A stretch of DNA of 20,063 nucleotides, taken from positions 1 to 20,063 of the forward strand of contig CAYXOX010000046.1 in the NCBI GenBank assembly GCA_964466745.1, given 5' to 3'. The notes beneath the pieces are model-generated. The model was not told the origin of the DNA, did not search any database, and worked only from the letters and a program-made list of their open reading frames with translations. A program made the translations under genes and the position numbers. Shown here one piece after another: positions 7,871-14,731 of this stretch (position 1 is its first letter; each line of letters starts with the position of its first letter). Source of the stretch: CAYXOX01 sp964466745. Lineage in GTDB: Bacteria > Pseudomonadota > Alphaproteobacteria > Rhodobacterales > Rhodobacteraceae.

Positions 7871-8188
7871 TCAGTCATCGCTGCCTTCCCTCGTGATCCA
7901 GTACCACGCGCCCGCTGCCCCGATCACGGCGCCCGCGAGCAGGCACACGAGCGTCCAAGAAACGCCCTCCCCGGCATCGCGCCCGTCGAGCCAGACGCCC
8001 AGCGCCGTGCCCGCGAGGATCGGCACCGCGACGGACCAGCCCACGAGGCCGAACATCCCGAGCCCCACGAGTGGCGAGGCAGGCCGGCGGCGCCGCGCCT
8101 CCTCCATCTGCCGGGCGCGGTGCATGATGGCGTCCGCCTCGCCACGCTCGGGGCCGGCGGGCTCCGCGGGTTTCGGCTTCGCGCTCAC
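7871..8188 (-). CDS. atpQ: AtpQ, AtpZ/AtpI-like membrane protein of N-type ATPase
   Basis: The product has 105 residues. A charged N-terminal third ('RQMEEARRRR') is followed by two membrane helices (about 41-67 and 76-98). The first of these contains 'GWSVAVPILAGTALGVWLD', the pattern of the AtpZ/AtpI group. AtpI-type proteins act as assembly chaperones or ion-uptake factors for the c-ring, so a similar accessory role is inferred. The start is a GTG that shares four bases (GTGA) with the atpC stop, a translation-coupling arrangement. It lies between atpC and atpR as expected for an N-type operon. Confidence 0.88.
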   Translation of the reverse strand: MSAKPKPAEPAGPERGEADAIMHRARQMEEARRRRPASPLVGLGMFGLVGWSVAVPILAGTALGVWLDGRDAGEGVSWTLVCLLAGAVIGAAGAWYWITREGSDD

Positions 8189-8577
8189 GAACCGGGCCTC
8201 GCGAGGTCGCGGAACCGGCGGATCATCCCGGCCTCGAGCCGTGCGAGCGCGGCGCGCGCGGCCTTGTCCTCCTCGTCATGCGCGCGGAACTCCCGGTCGA
8301 CCGTCGCCTGGAGGCCGGCGAGGTCTTCGCCCTCGGAGGCGGCCCGGACCGCCACGCGCACGACGTCGCCGCACTTGACGAGCGTGCCGGCGGCCACCGC
8401 AACGAAGCGCTCGGCACCCTCGGCGGTTTCGCAGACGAGGATTCCCGGCACCAGCTGGCTGACAAAATCCGCGTGCCCGGGCAGGATGCCGAAATGCCCG
8501 CCCGGCGCTTCGGCGAGGATGCGCCTCGCCTCGACATCGAGGCGAGGCGCACTGGGCGTGACGACCTCAAGCCGCAT
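8185..8577 (-). CDS. atpC: N-type ATPase epsilon subunit
   Basis: This subunit of the rotor foot links gamma to the c-ring and can regulate ATP hydrolysis. The product has 130 residues. The N-terminal beta-sandwich carries 'MRLEVVTPSAP', 'GGHFGILPGHADFVSQLVPG' and 'VAVAAGTL', the standard epsilon signature. The C-terminal roughly 40 residues form a charged helical hairpin. I chose the ATG at 8577 because GGAGAAG lies at good spacing and the family starts here. A frame ten codons longer (8607) exists but begins deeper inside atpD. The chosen start overlaps the atpD stop by 11 bases. Confidence 0.93.
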   Translation of the reverse strand: MRLEVVTPSAPRLDVEARRILAEAPGGHFGILPGHADFVSQLVPGILVCETAEGAERFVAVAAGTLVKCGDVVRVAVRAASEGEDLAGLQATVDREFRAHDEEDKAARAALARLEAGMIRRFRDLARPGS

Positions 8578-9964
8578 CGGGCTTCTCCGATGCGCGCAGG
8601 TCTTCAAGGCCGCCGATCATGTAGAAATCGCCCTCGTCGCGCCGGGCGAACTCGTCCGCGAGGATCGCCTCGCAGCCGTCCAGCGTGTCCTCCAGGGCGA
8701 CAAGGCGACCGGGGTTGCCGGTCATGGCCTCCACCGAGAAGAAGGGCTGGGTGAGAAACCGCTCCAGCTGGCGCGCCCGCCGCGCGGTGGCCCGATCCCG
8801 TTCGGACAGCTCCTCGAGCCCCAGCATGGCGATGATGTCCTTGAGATCCTCGTATTCGGCCAGTGTCGTGCGCACGTTCCGGGCGACGGAGAGGTGCCGG
8901 GCGCTGGCCGGCCCCGGCGTGAGCATCCGCGAGAACGAACGCAGCGGATCGATGGCCGGGTAGAGCCCCTGGGAGGCACGCTTGCGCGAGAGAACGATGG
9001 AGGCCGACAGATGCGCGAAGCTGTGCGTGGCCGCGGGATCGGTGAAATCATCGGCCGGGACGTAGACCGCCTGAATCGAGGTCATGGTGCCACGCTCGGT
9101 GGAACAGATGCGCTCCTCGAGTTCGGCAAGCTCCGTGCCCAGGGTCGGCTGGTAGCCCACCCGGCTGGGTATGCGCCCAAGTAGGCCCGAAACCTCGGCG
9201 CCGGCCTGCACGAAGCGGAAGATGTTGTCGATCAGCACGAGCACGTTGCGCCCCAGGTCGTCGCGGAAATACTCGGCCATCGTCAGCGCCGCATGCCCGA
9301 CGCGAAAGCGCACGCCGGGGCTCTCGTTCATCTGGCCGAACACCATCGCGGTGTTCCCGAGAACGCCGGCCTGCCCCATCTCGCGGTAAAGCTCTTCTGC
9401 CTCGCGCGAACGTTCGCCGATGCCACAGAAGAGGCTGACGCCGTCGTACTCGGCAACGGTGTTGTGAATCATCTCGGTGATGAGAACGGTCTTCCCTACC
9501 CCGGCGCCGCCGAAGAGCCCGGCCTTGCCGCCGCGCTCCAGCGGGCTGAGAAGATCGATCGCCTTGATCCCCGTCTCGAAAATCGCGCCCTCGACGCGAC
9601 GCTCGGCGAGCGGCACCGGGACGCGCAGGATGGGCCGCCGCGGCAGACCGTCGAGCGACTCGCCCCCGTCGATGGTTTCGCCGAAAACGTTGAACATCCG
9701 CCCCAGCAATGCCTCGCCAACCGGAACGTGGATGGGAGCGCCGGTGTCGCGCACGGCGAGGCCCACGTGCAGCACGCCCGACGGGTCCATCACCAGCCCG
9801 CGCGCGAGTCCCTCCCCCGGCAAGCTGGCGACCTCGATGGAAACCGGCGGATCGGAAAGGGTCAGCAGGCGATTGGCCACGTCGGGCAGCGCACCATCGA
9901 AGCGCACGTCGGCAATGCCCCCGCCGAGGCCCACGATGTGACCGATCCGGCTGTCTTGCTCCAT
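8567..9964 (-). CDS. atpD: N-type ATPase beta subunit
   Basis: This is the catalytic subunit of F1. The product has 465 residues. Walker A is GGAGVGKT at 152-159. The catalytic glutamate lies in 'GIGERSREAEEL' (Glu184). The Walker B region is 'VLVLIDNIFRF' (Asp246), followed by 'GLLGRIPSRVGYQPTL'. The lever-arm loop, DELSEED in ordinary beta subunits, reads EELSERD at 384-390. The ATG is preceded by GGAGGGG at 9975-9983 on the plus-strand numbering. It is the first gene of the operon; atpD leading, rather than atpI-B-E-F-H-A-G-D-C, is characteristic of the N-type enzyme. Organisms with this operon usually also have a conventional ATP synthase elsewhere. Confidence 0.97.
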   Translation of the reverse strand: MEQDSRIGHIVGLGGGIADVRFDGALPDVANRLLTLSDPPVSIEVASLPGEGLARGLVMDPSGVLHVGLAVRDTGAPIHVPVGEALLGRMFNVFGETIDGGESLDGLPRRPILRVPVPLAERRVEGAIFETGIKAIDLLSPLERGGKAGLFGGAGVGKTVLITEMIHNTVAEYDGVSLFCGIGERSREAEELYREMGQAGVLGNTAMVFGQMNESPGVRFRVGHAALTMAEYFRDDLGRNVLVLIDNIFRFVQAGAEVSGLLGRIPSRVGYQPTLGTELAELEERICSTERGTMTSIQAVYVPADDFTDPAATHSFAHLSASIVLSRKRASQGLYPAIDPLRSFSRMLTPGPASARHLSVARNVRTTLAEYEDLKDIIAMLGLEELSERDRATARRARQLERFLTQPFFSVEAMTGNPGRLVALEDTLDGCEAILADEFARRDEGDFYMIGGLEDLRASEKPDAA

Positions 9965-10025
9965 GACCGCTTGGCACCCCTCCGCATGATCGGCTCAGCG
10001 TAGGCGCCGGAGCGGCTGCCCTTCC

Positions 10026-10039
10026 TTGATTTCGAACAA
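10026..10039 (-). promoter_or_regulatory. FNR/FnrL-like box upstream of atpD
   Basis: On the minus strand the site reads TTGTT-CGAA-ATCAA, one mismatch from the FNR/Crp-family consensus TTGAT-N4-ATCAA. It is an AT-rich island in very GC-rich DNA, centred about 68 bases before the atpD ATG. A weak -10-like TACGCT at 9997-10002 would put the transcription start about 42 bases from the box centre, the usual class II activator geometry. This is inference from spacing and motif only. I see nothing else in the 211 bases between the patatin-like gene and atpD. Confidence 0.45.
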
Positions 10040-10175
10040 ATCCGTGCAGGGCGCGCATCCCGCCCGCGCCCGCAAGATGCTCGCCCGGGCCAGGGGCACT
10101 GCGCATGCAGCCAGGGCGCCGGGCACTTGGAGGCAGGATCCGCACCTTGCTGCCCGGGCCTGTGCCGGGGATGCC

Positions 10176-11249
10176 TCAGCCTTGGTGTTCCGGCCCGCTT
10201 CCCTGGAACATGGCGCGCAGGTCCACCGTGCCGCGCACCCCGATATCGGAGAGGTGGCGGTCGAGCCAGGCGCGCGCCGTGTCCCGACCCAGATCGTGAA
10301 GGTGGGTGAGAAACGCCCATTCGGCGTTCATTTTCGAGGAGGCGCCGAGCGGGCTGAGAGCGTTTTCGTTCTCGATGATGTGGATACGCGCCCGGCGGTA
10401 TCGATCGGCATCGAGCGTGCCCTCGTCGAGCAGCCGCGCCACGAAATCGATCGCCCGCAACTCCTTGAGCAGGCTCGAATTGAAGCTGATCTCGTTGAGC
10501 CGGTTCTGGATGTCGTGGGCGGTGCGCGGGATGCCCTTGCGTTCCACCGGGTTGATCTGGACGACGATTGTATCGGCGGTGTCACTCTGGGTGTGAAACG
10601 GGAAAAGCACGGGATTGCCCATGTACCCGCCATCCCAGTAGGGGACGCCGTCGATCACCACAGCGTGGAAGAGATGCGGCAGGCAGGCCGAGGCCATCAC
10701 CATGTCCACCGTCAGGGAACGGCTGTCGAAGACCTTGACCCGGCCGGTTTCCACGTTGGTGGCCGAGATGAAGAGCCGGATGCTGTCGCAATGGCGCACG
10801 CGGTCGAAATCGATGCAGCTCTCCACGATGTCGCGCAGCGGATTCATGTCGGTTGGATTGAACTGGTAGGGCGAGAAGAGCCGCGTCATCATGTCGGCGG
10901 CGTGATAGCCCCAGGAGCGCTCGAGGCTCCAGGTTCCCATCGCCATGTCGAGCGGCGTCCGGCGGATGGGCGAGAGCCGTGCGGCCTCGGCAACCGAATG
11001 CCAGAGGTGCCGCAGGGTCTCGCGGGCGCGCTCGGGGCCACCCTCGGTGAAACCGTCGGCCAGCGCCACCGCGTTCATCGCTCCGGCGGAGGTGCCGGAG
11101 ATCGCCGCGATCTCGACCCGGCCGTCTTCCAGAAGGGCATCCAGCACGCCCCAGGTGAAGGCGCCGTGGGCGCCGCCTCCCTGCAGCGCGAGGTTCACGC
11201 GCCGGGGCCCGGGCGCCGCGCCGCCGGCCTTTTCCGCCACCCGGCTCAC
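10176..11249 (-). CDS. Patatin-like phospholipase family protein
   Basis: The product is a Ser-Asp dyad lipid acyl hydrolase. With the chosen GTG (S-R after the start) it has 357 residues. The oxyanion-hole loop 'NLALQGGGAHGAF' comes first, then the nucleophile elbow G-T-S-A-G with Ser54, and the catalytic Asp206 in 'YWDGGYMGNP'. The domain arrangement matches bacterial RssA/patatin proteins, which act on membrane or storage lipids in the cytosol or at the membrane. The start is uncertain: the frame is open to 11528 and other GTG codons lie at 11240 and 11294, with no strong ribosome site to decide. The upstream extension is basic and poorly structured, so I left it out. The gene is on the same strand as the ATPase operon, 211 bases upstream of it, and probably a separate unit. 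Confidence 0.86.
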   Translation of the reverse strand: MSRVAEKAGGAAPGPRRVNLALQGGGAHGAFTWGVLDALLEDGRVEIAAISGTSAGAMNAVALADGFTEGGPERARETLRHLWHSVAEAARLSPIRRTPLDMAMGTWSLERSWGYHAADMMTRLFSPYQFNPTDMNPLRDIVESCIDFDRVRHCDSIRLFISATNVETGRVKVFDSRSLTVDMVMASACLPHLFHAVVIDGVPYWDGGYMGNPVLFPFHTQSDTADTIVVQINPVERKGIPRTAHDIQNRLNEISFNSSLLKELRAIDFVARLLDEGTLDADRYRRARIHIIENENALSPLGASSKMNAEWAFLTHLHDLGRDTARAWLDRHLSDIGVRGTVDLRAMFQGSGPEHQG

Positions 11250-11454
11250 GGGCTGCCCGCCCGGCGTTCTGCGCTGATCGAAGGCATTCGGCACTCCCGT
11301 CGGAAACGCCCGGGGCGCCCCGCGATTTGCGGAGGATCGGACGGCAACTGCCTTTTGGCCTTGCCGGGGCCCGGGCGTCCAGCCGGGATTGGGCAGTGCA
11401 CCGTTTCGTGACCGGCGTAGCGCCCGCGCGACACGCATCGGCTGCGCCGGGGAT

Positions 11455-11487
11455 GAAAAATCCGGCGGTGCGCGCCACCGGCGCAGC
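11455..11487 (-). terminator. Possible intrinsic terminator of the ABC/M81 operon
   Basis: On the minus strand a GC-rich stem (GGTG/CACC core with an imperfect C/G extension) is followed directly by ATTTTTC. It lies about 115 bases after the stop of the last operon gene and before the patatin-like gene, where a terminator is expected. The stem contains a bulge, so strength is uncertain. The rest of the 11250-11597 interval holds no supported gene; open frames through it are non-conserved extensions of the patatin-like frame. Confidence 0.4.
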
Positions 11488-11597
11488 ATCCGCAGCCGCC
11501 GTTTCACCGTCTTGCCGGCCGGATGCAACGCCGGGTTGCCACCGAGCCCGCCTTGCCCGCAAGGCCCGGCGTCAAGGCCGGGCGAAGCGGGCGGCGC

Positions 11598-12539
11598 TCA
11601 GCGATAGGTCATCTCGAGCTCTTCTTTCCCGCTGAACAGGGTCAGCAGGCCGCCTTCGATGGTCGTGATTGGCTCGAAGGTAGTGTGCCCGACCAGCCGG
11701 TCGCCGAGGTAGACCTCGCTGGCAAGGTAGATGGCAGCGCCGAGTTCGCCCCGCTCGCCGACGGCCGGGTCCGTCGTGGTCACGCGCAGCGAACGGCCGC
11801 CCTCGTCGCAGAAGACCGCGTTCGCCGGGCCCATGCCGATGGGCGTTCCGGCGACGAGCGTGATGCGCCCTGCCGGCTCGGCACCGGCACACATCACGTC
11901 GAGCGCGACCGCCGCGGCCAGATCCGCGAGAACGGGCCAGGGGCGGATCGCGTTGCAAAGCACGGCCACGGCCGCCCCCGTCTCCGGGTCGCGAAGCGAT
12001 GCGGCCCCGGTGTCGGGCCGGCGCTTCACACGCTCGGTGTTGCCGCTCGCCACCTCGCCGCCCGTGGTTACCGCGATGAGCCCGCAATCGGCCTCCGGAG
12101 TCGCGCGCATCACCTCGGCGACGGCCGCCTCGGCCCGCACGCCCCCGCGCAGGCGCTCAAGCAGCGCCGCATTCATCGGCTTGCCGTCCGAGCCCGTGGA
12201 CGGCGGGATGCGGTGCCCCGTCACGAGCCCGACGGCACCGTCGGCGGGAATGAACCGCTCGAGCGGGGCCGGCCGGTCGGGCCCGCTCGAGATGACCGCA
12301 GCGTAGCGCGCATCGGCGAAGGCGCCGGGCGGCTCCACGCCCGTGGTCTCGCCCTCGGTGAACAGTGTCGTCGTGCCGCCGCGCTGGGTGACCGCGGTGC
12401 GCACCTTCCCGTCCTCCGAGATCACCGCAAAGGTGACAAAGCCCCCGATCGCGCCGCGCCCGACCCTTTCGGCCGCGCGCAGCGCTTCGAAGACCGCGCG
12501 CCCGGCCCGTGGGCCGCAGGCGCCGATCCCGATCGTCAT
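11598..12539 (-). CDS. Unrecognised 313-residue protein, last gene of ABC/M81 operon
   Basis: I do not recognise this family with certainty. The product is a soluble protein without signal peptide or membrane segment. It starts 'MTIGIGACGPRAGRAVFEAL', then has a glycine-rich beta-strand pattern ('GGFVTFAVI', 'RGGTTTLF'). A central 'GLVTGHRIPPSTGSDGKPMN' and a later 'CGLIAVTTGGEVASGNTERV' follow. The alternation of short strands and small-residue turns recalls Ntn-hydrolase or isoaspartyl-peptidase-like folds, but no catalytic Thr/Ser/Cys at a processed N-terminus is evident, so this is only a guess. The ATG has GGAGG at good spacing and sits 16 bases after the stop of the substrate-binding protein gene, so it is co-transcribed. 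A role in processing the imported compound is the natural inference. Confidence 0.85.
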   Translation of the reverse strand: MTIGIGACGPRAGRAVFEALRAAERVGRGAIGGFVTFAVISEDGKVRTAVTQRGGTTTLFTEGETTGVEPPGAFADARYAAVISSGPDRPAPLERFIPADGAVGLVTGHRIPPSTGSDGKPMNAALLERLRGGVRAEAAVAEVMRATPEADCGLIAVTTGGEVASGNTERVKRRPDTGAASLRDPETGAAVAVLCNAIRPWPVLADLAAAVALDVMCAGAEPAGRITLVAGTPIGMGPANAVFCDEGGRSLRVTTTDPAVGERGELGAAIYLASEVYLGDRLVGHTTFEPITTIEGGLLTLFSGKEELEMTYR

Positions 12540-12555
12540 GGCTGCACCTCCGCGC

Positions 12556-13695
12556 TCATGTCAGCCCCTGCACGTTTCCGAACAGCTGCAGGATGCCGGT
12601 GTCGGCGAGATACTGGTTGGTCTCGTCGAGCGGCGGCAGCAGCAGCACGTCTCCGTTGGCATCGTAGTATTCGTCCACGGTGTCGGCCGTCAGCACGATC
12701 TGCGGGCTCTTGGTGAGCGGCGGAGGCGTGGCGCCCTCGAGGATCGCAACGGCCATGGCCACGAGGTACTGGCCCCACTTGGTGAAGAAGATGGAGCCCT
12801 CGGCAACCCATTGCGGGTTGGTCCGGAGCTGCTCCAGCGCCGCCACCGAACCGCCCAGCCCGGCCACCAGCGCGTTCTCGGCACGCCCCGACTCGCTGAT
12901 GGCGCGCCAGCCGCCCAGAACGCTGTCGTCGTTGATGGAGTAGAGCAGGATGTTGCGATCCTGCGGGAGCGTCTGCAGAACGTTGCGCACGGCGGTATAG
13001 CTCGTTTCCAGAACGCCTTCGCCGTCCACCTGTATCCCGTGCGCGCCGATGGATGTGGTGAGCGCGGTGATTTCGCTCGGGGCCACCTGCGTCATGCCGG
13101 GGATCATCTCCGCCGCGGTGGTGTAGAAGTACCGGATGCAGTCGTTCACTTCCTCGCCCGACTGGGCCGACTGGATGATGAGCACGGTCGTGTTGTCGGC
13201 CGTCCAGCCCTTCTCCAACGCCATGGGCACGACGGTGCGCGCGGTGTCGGCGCCGATGTCGCGGTTCACGAGGTTGAACCAGTGGCCGCCCGGCACCGGC
13301 ACGTTGATGGCGATGAACGGAATGCCGGCGCGCTCGAAGATTCGCTGCAGTGCGGGGCCGATGCCCTCGACGCCGTTGTATTCGAGGATCAGGTCCGGGT
13401 TGTCCTGCACCATCAGCTGGGCGTTCCGGAGCGCCGTCTCGCCGTCGAAATTGTTGTCGTAGCGGCGCAGCTCGATATTGGCCGTCTCTGCAGCGGCGAC
13501 GATGCCGTCGCCGAGCTGCACGAAGAGTTCGCCAGCCTCGGTCACGTTGGCGAAGCTCAGCCGGTAGCGCGGCTGCGCCATCGCCCGGGTGCCCCAGGCT
13601 GCGGCGAGGCTCGAGGCCGAGGCGGCGGTGAGCCCCATGGCCGTGAGGCGGCGGATCATTTCGCGGCGGCTGATGCCGGGTGTGCGGGGTGTCAT
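12556..13695 (-). CDS. ABC transporter substrate-binding protein (Peripla_BP_4 type), Tat-exported
   Basis: This is the periplasmic receptor of the ABC importer encoded just upstream. The product has 379 residues from the ATG at 13695, which has AAGGA at good spacing; the frame continues to 13743 but without a ribosome site. The N-terminus has a twin-arginine signal, Ser9-Arg10-Arg11-Glu-Met, then a hydrophobic stretch and a probable cleavage after 'RAMA' (residue 40). Tat export of a sugar-type binding protein is less common than Sec export. The mature part has the two-lobe pattern of CUT2 receptors ('LILEYNGVEGIGPALQRIFERAGIPFIAINVP', here split across a hinge). The ligand cannot be read; the M81 peptidase and oxidoreductase neighbours argue against assuming a sugar. 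Confidence 0.9.
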   Translation of the reverse strand: MTPRTPGISRREMIRRLTAMGLTAASASSLAAAWGTRAMAQPRYRLSFANVTEAGELFVQLGDGIVAAAETANIELRRYDNNFDGETALRNAQLMVQDNPDLILEYNGVEGIGPALQRIFERAGIPFIAINVPVPGGHWFNLVNRDIGADTARTVVPMALEKGWTADNTTVLIIQSAQSGEEVNDCIRYFYTTAAEMIPGMTQVAPSEITALTTSIGAHGIQVDGEGVLETSYTAVRNVLQTLPQDRNILLYSINDDSVLGGWRAISESGRAENALVAGLGGSVAALEQLRTNPQWVAEGSIFFTKWGQYLVAMAVAILEGATPPPLTKSPQIVLTADTVDEYYDANGDVLLLPPLDETNQYLADTGILQLFGNVQGLT

Positions 13696-13719
13696 GGTTC
13701 GTCCTTCCTGTTGCTGACG

Positions 13720-13742
13720 TGCCGGCGCGAGCCGCGCCGGCA
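13720..13742. promoter_or_regulatory. Strong intercistronic hairpin before the binding-protein gene
   Basis: TGCCGGCGCG and its exact complement form a perfect 10-bp stem with a 3-base loop (AGC). It fills most of the 55-base gap between the permease stop and the binding-protein start, ending about 12 bases before the latter's ribosome site. No T-tract follows, so it is more likely an mRNA processing or stability element than a terminator. That role is inferred. Confidence 0.55.
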
Positions 13743-13750
13743 TCCGGGCG

Positions 13751-14731
13751 TCATTTTCGGAATTGCAGGCCCCGGAGCCGCCCGAGCCCCACGGCGAGCA
13801 GAAGGATCGCGCCGTTCGCGATCTGCTGGTAGAAGGAGGGCACCAGCATGAGTGCCATCCCGTTGGCGATGGTGCCGAGGATGAGAACGCCCATCATCGT
13901 GCCGCCCACCGTTCCGACGCCGCCGAAGAGCGCGGCGCCGCCGAGGATGACCGCGGCGATGGAGGTGAGCGCGACATCGGCCCCCACATTGGCCGAGCCG
14001 GCAAGAAGCTGGCTGGCCACGACGATCCCCGCGAAGGTCGCGAGCATGGCGCAGAGCACGTAGATGCTGATCGAGACGGCATCGACCCGGATGCCGGCGA
14101 GCCGGCTCGCCTCGGGGTTGCCGCCCACGGTGTAGATCGTCCGCCCGTACACCGTGTAGCGCATCAAGAGGTCTATCGCGATGCACAGCAGCACGAGGAT
14201 CAGCACGTAGTAGGAGATGCGCGCGAAGAAGATCTCCGAAAGAAAGCCCGCATCGAGGTTGCGCATCGGCAGCGTGACCCCGCGCGAGAGCGTCAGCGCG
14301 ATGCCCGCGGTGATCGAGAGCATTCCCAGCGTGGTGATGAGCGGCGAGATACCGACCTTGGTGACGATGAAGCCGTTGAGAAAGCCCACGAAGGCCCCCA
14401 CTCCCAGCACCATGAGGATCGACAGCGAGACGGGATAGCCCGCGTTGGTGAGTAGCACGTAACACACCGCCCCGAGCGGGACCGTGCCACTCACCGATAG
14501 ATCGAACCCGCCCGAGACGATGGCCAGCGTCTGCCCGAGCGCCACGATACCGAGCACGGTGATGTTGCTCAGCACGTTGATGGCATTGGAATAGGTGAAG
14601 AAATTGCCCGTGGTGAAGGCAAAGAAGAGCACCAGCAGCACGTAGAACGCCGCGAGCCCCACCATGTGGGCATCCTTGGCAAGCCGGTCGAGCCAGCCCG
14701 ACCGCTCCGGCGCGTGCGGCGTTTCGCTCAT
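13751..14731 (-). CDS. ABC transporter permease (CUT2/RbsC-like)
   Basis: This is the membrane channel of the importer. The product has 326 residues with about eight to ten membrane segments. It carries the BPD_transp_2 family marks: 'ALGQTLAIVSGGFDLSVSG' early, 'YGRTIYTVGGNPEASRLAGI' in the middle cytoplasmic loop that contacts the ATPase, and 'VILGGAALFGGVGTVGGTMMG' late. This is the RbsC/XylH/AraH group, which usually moves monosaccharides but also autoinducer-2 and some nucleosides or polyols. The ATG overlaps the ATPase stop as ATGA, indicating translational coupling. The permease frame can be extended far upstream, but that is the antisense-like shadow of the ATPase gene. A single permease gene implies a homodimer. 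Confidence 0.93.
   Translation of the reverse strand: MSETPHAPERSGWLDRLAKDAHMVGLAAFYVLLVLFFAFTTGNFFTYSNAINVLSNITVLGIVALGQTLAIVSGGFDLSVSGTVPLGAVCYVLLTNAGYPVSLSILMVLGVGAFVGFLNGFIVTKVGISPLITTLGMLSITAGIALTLSRGVTLPMRNLDAGFLSEIFFARISYYVLILVLLCIAIDLLMRYTVYGRTIYTVGGNPEASRLAGIRVDAVSISIYVLCAMLATFAGIVVASQLLAGSANVGADVALTSIAAVILGGAALFGGVGTVGGTMMGVLILGTIANGMALMLVPSFYQQIANGAILLLAVGLGRLRGLQFRK

Noticed and set aside
10040..10175. Riboswitch or small RNA upstream of atpD
   Set aside because: I saw only GC-rich inverted segments with loops and no conserved motif that I can name.
11250..11528. 93-codon N-terminal extension of the patatin-like protein
   Set aside because: The frame is open but basic and unstructured, contains the possible terminator of the upstream operon, and family members start shortly before the GGGAHG loop.
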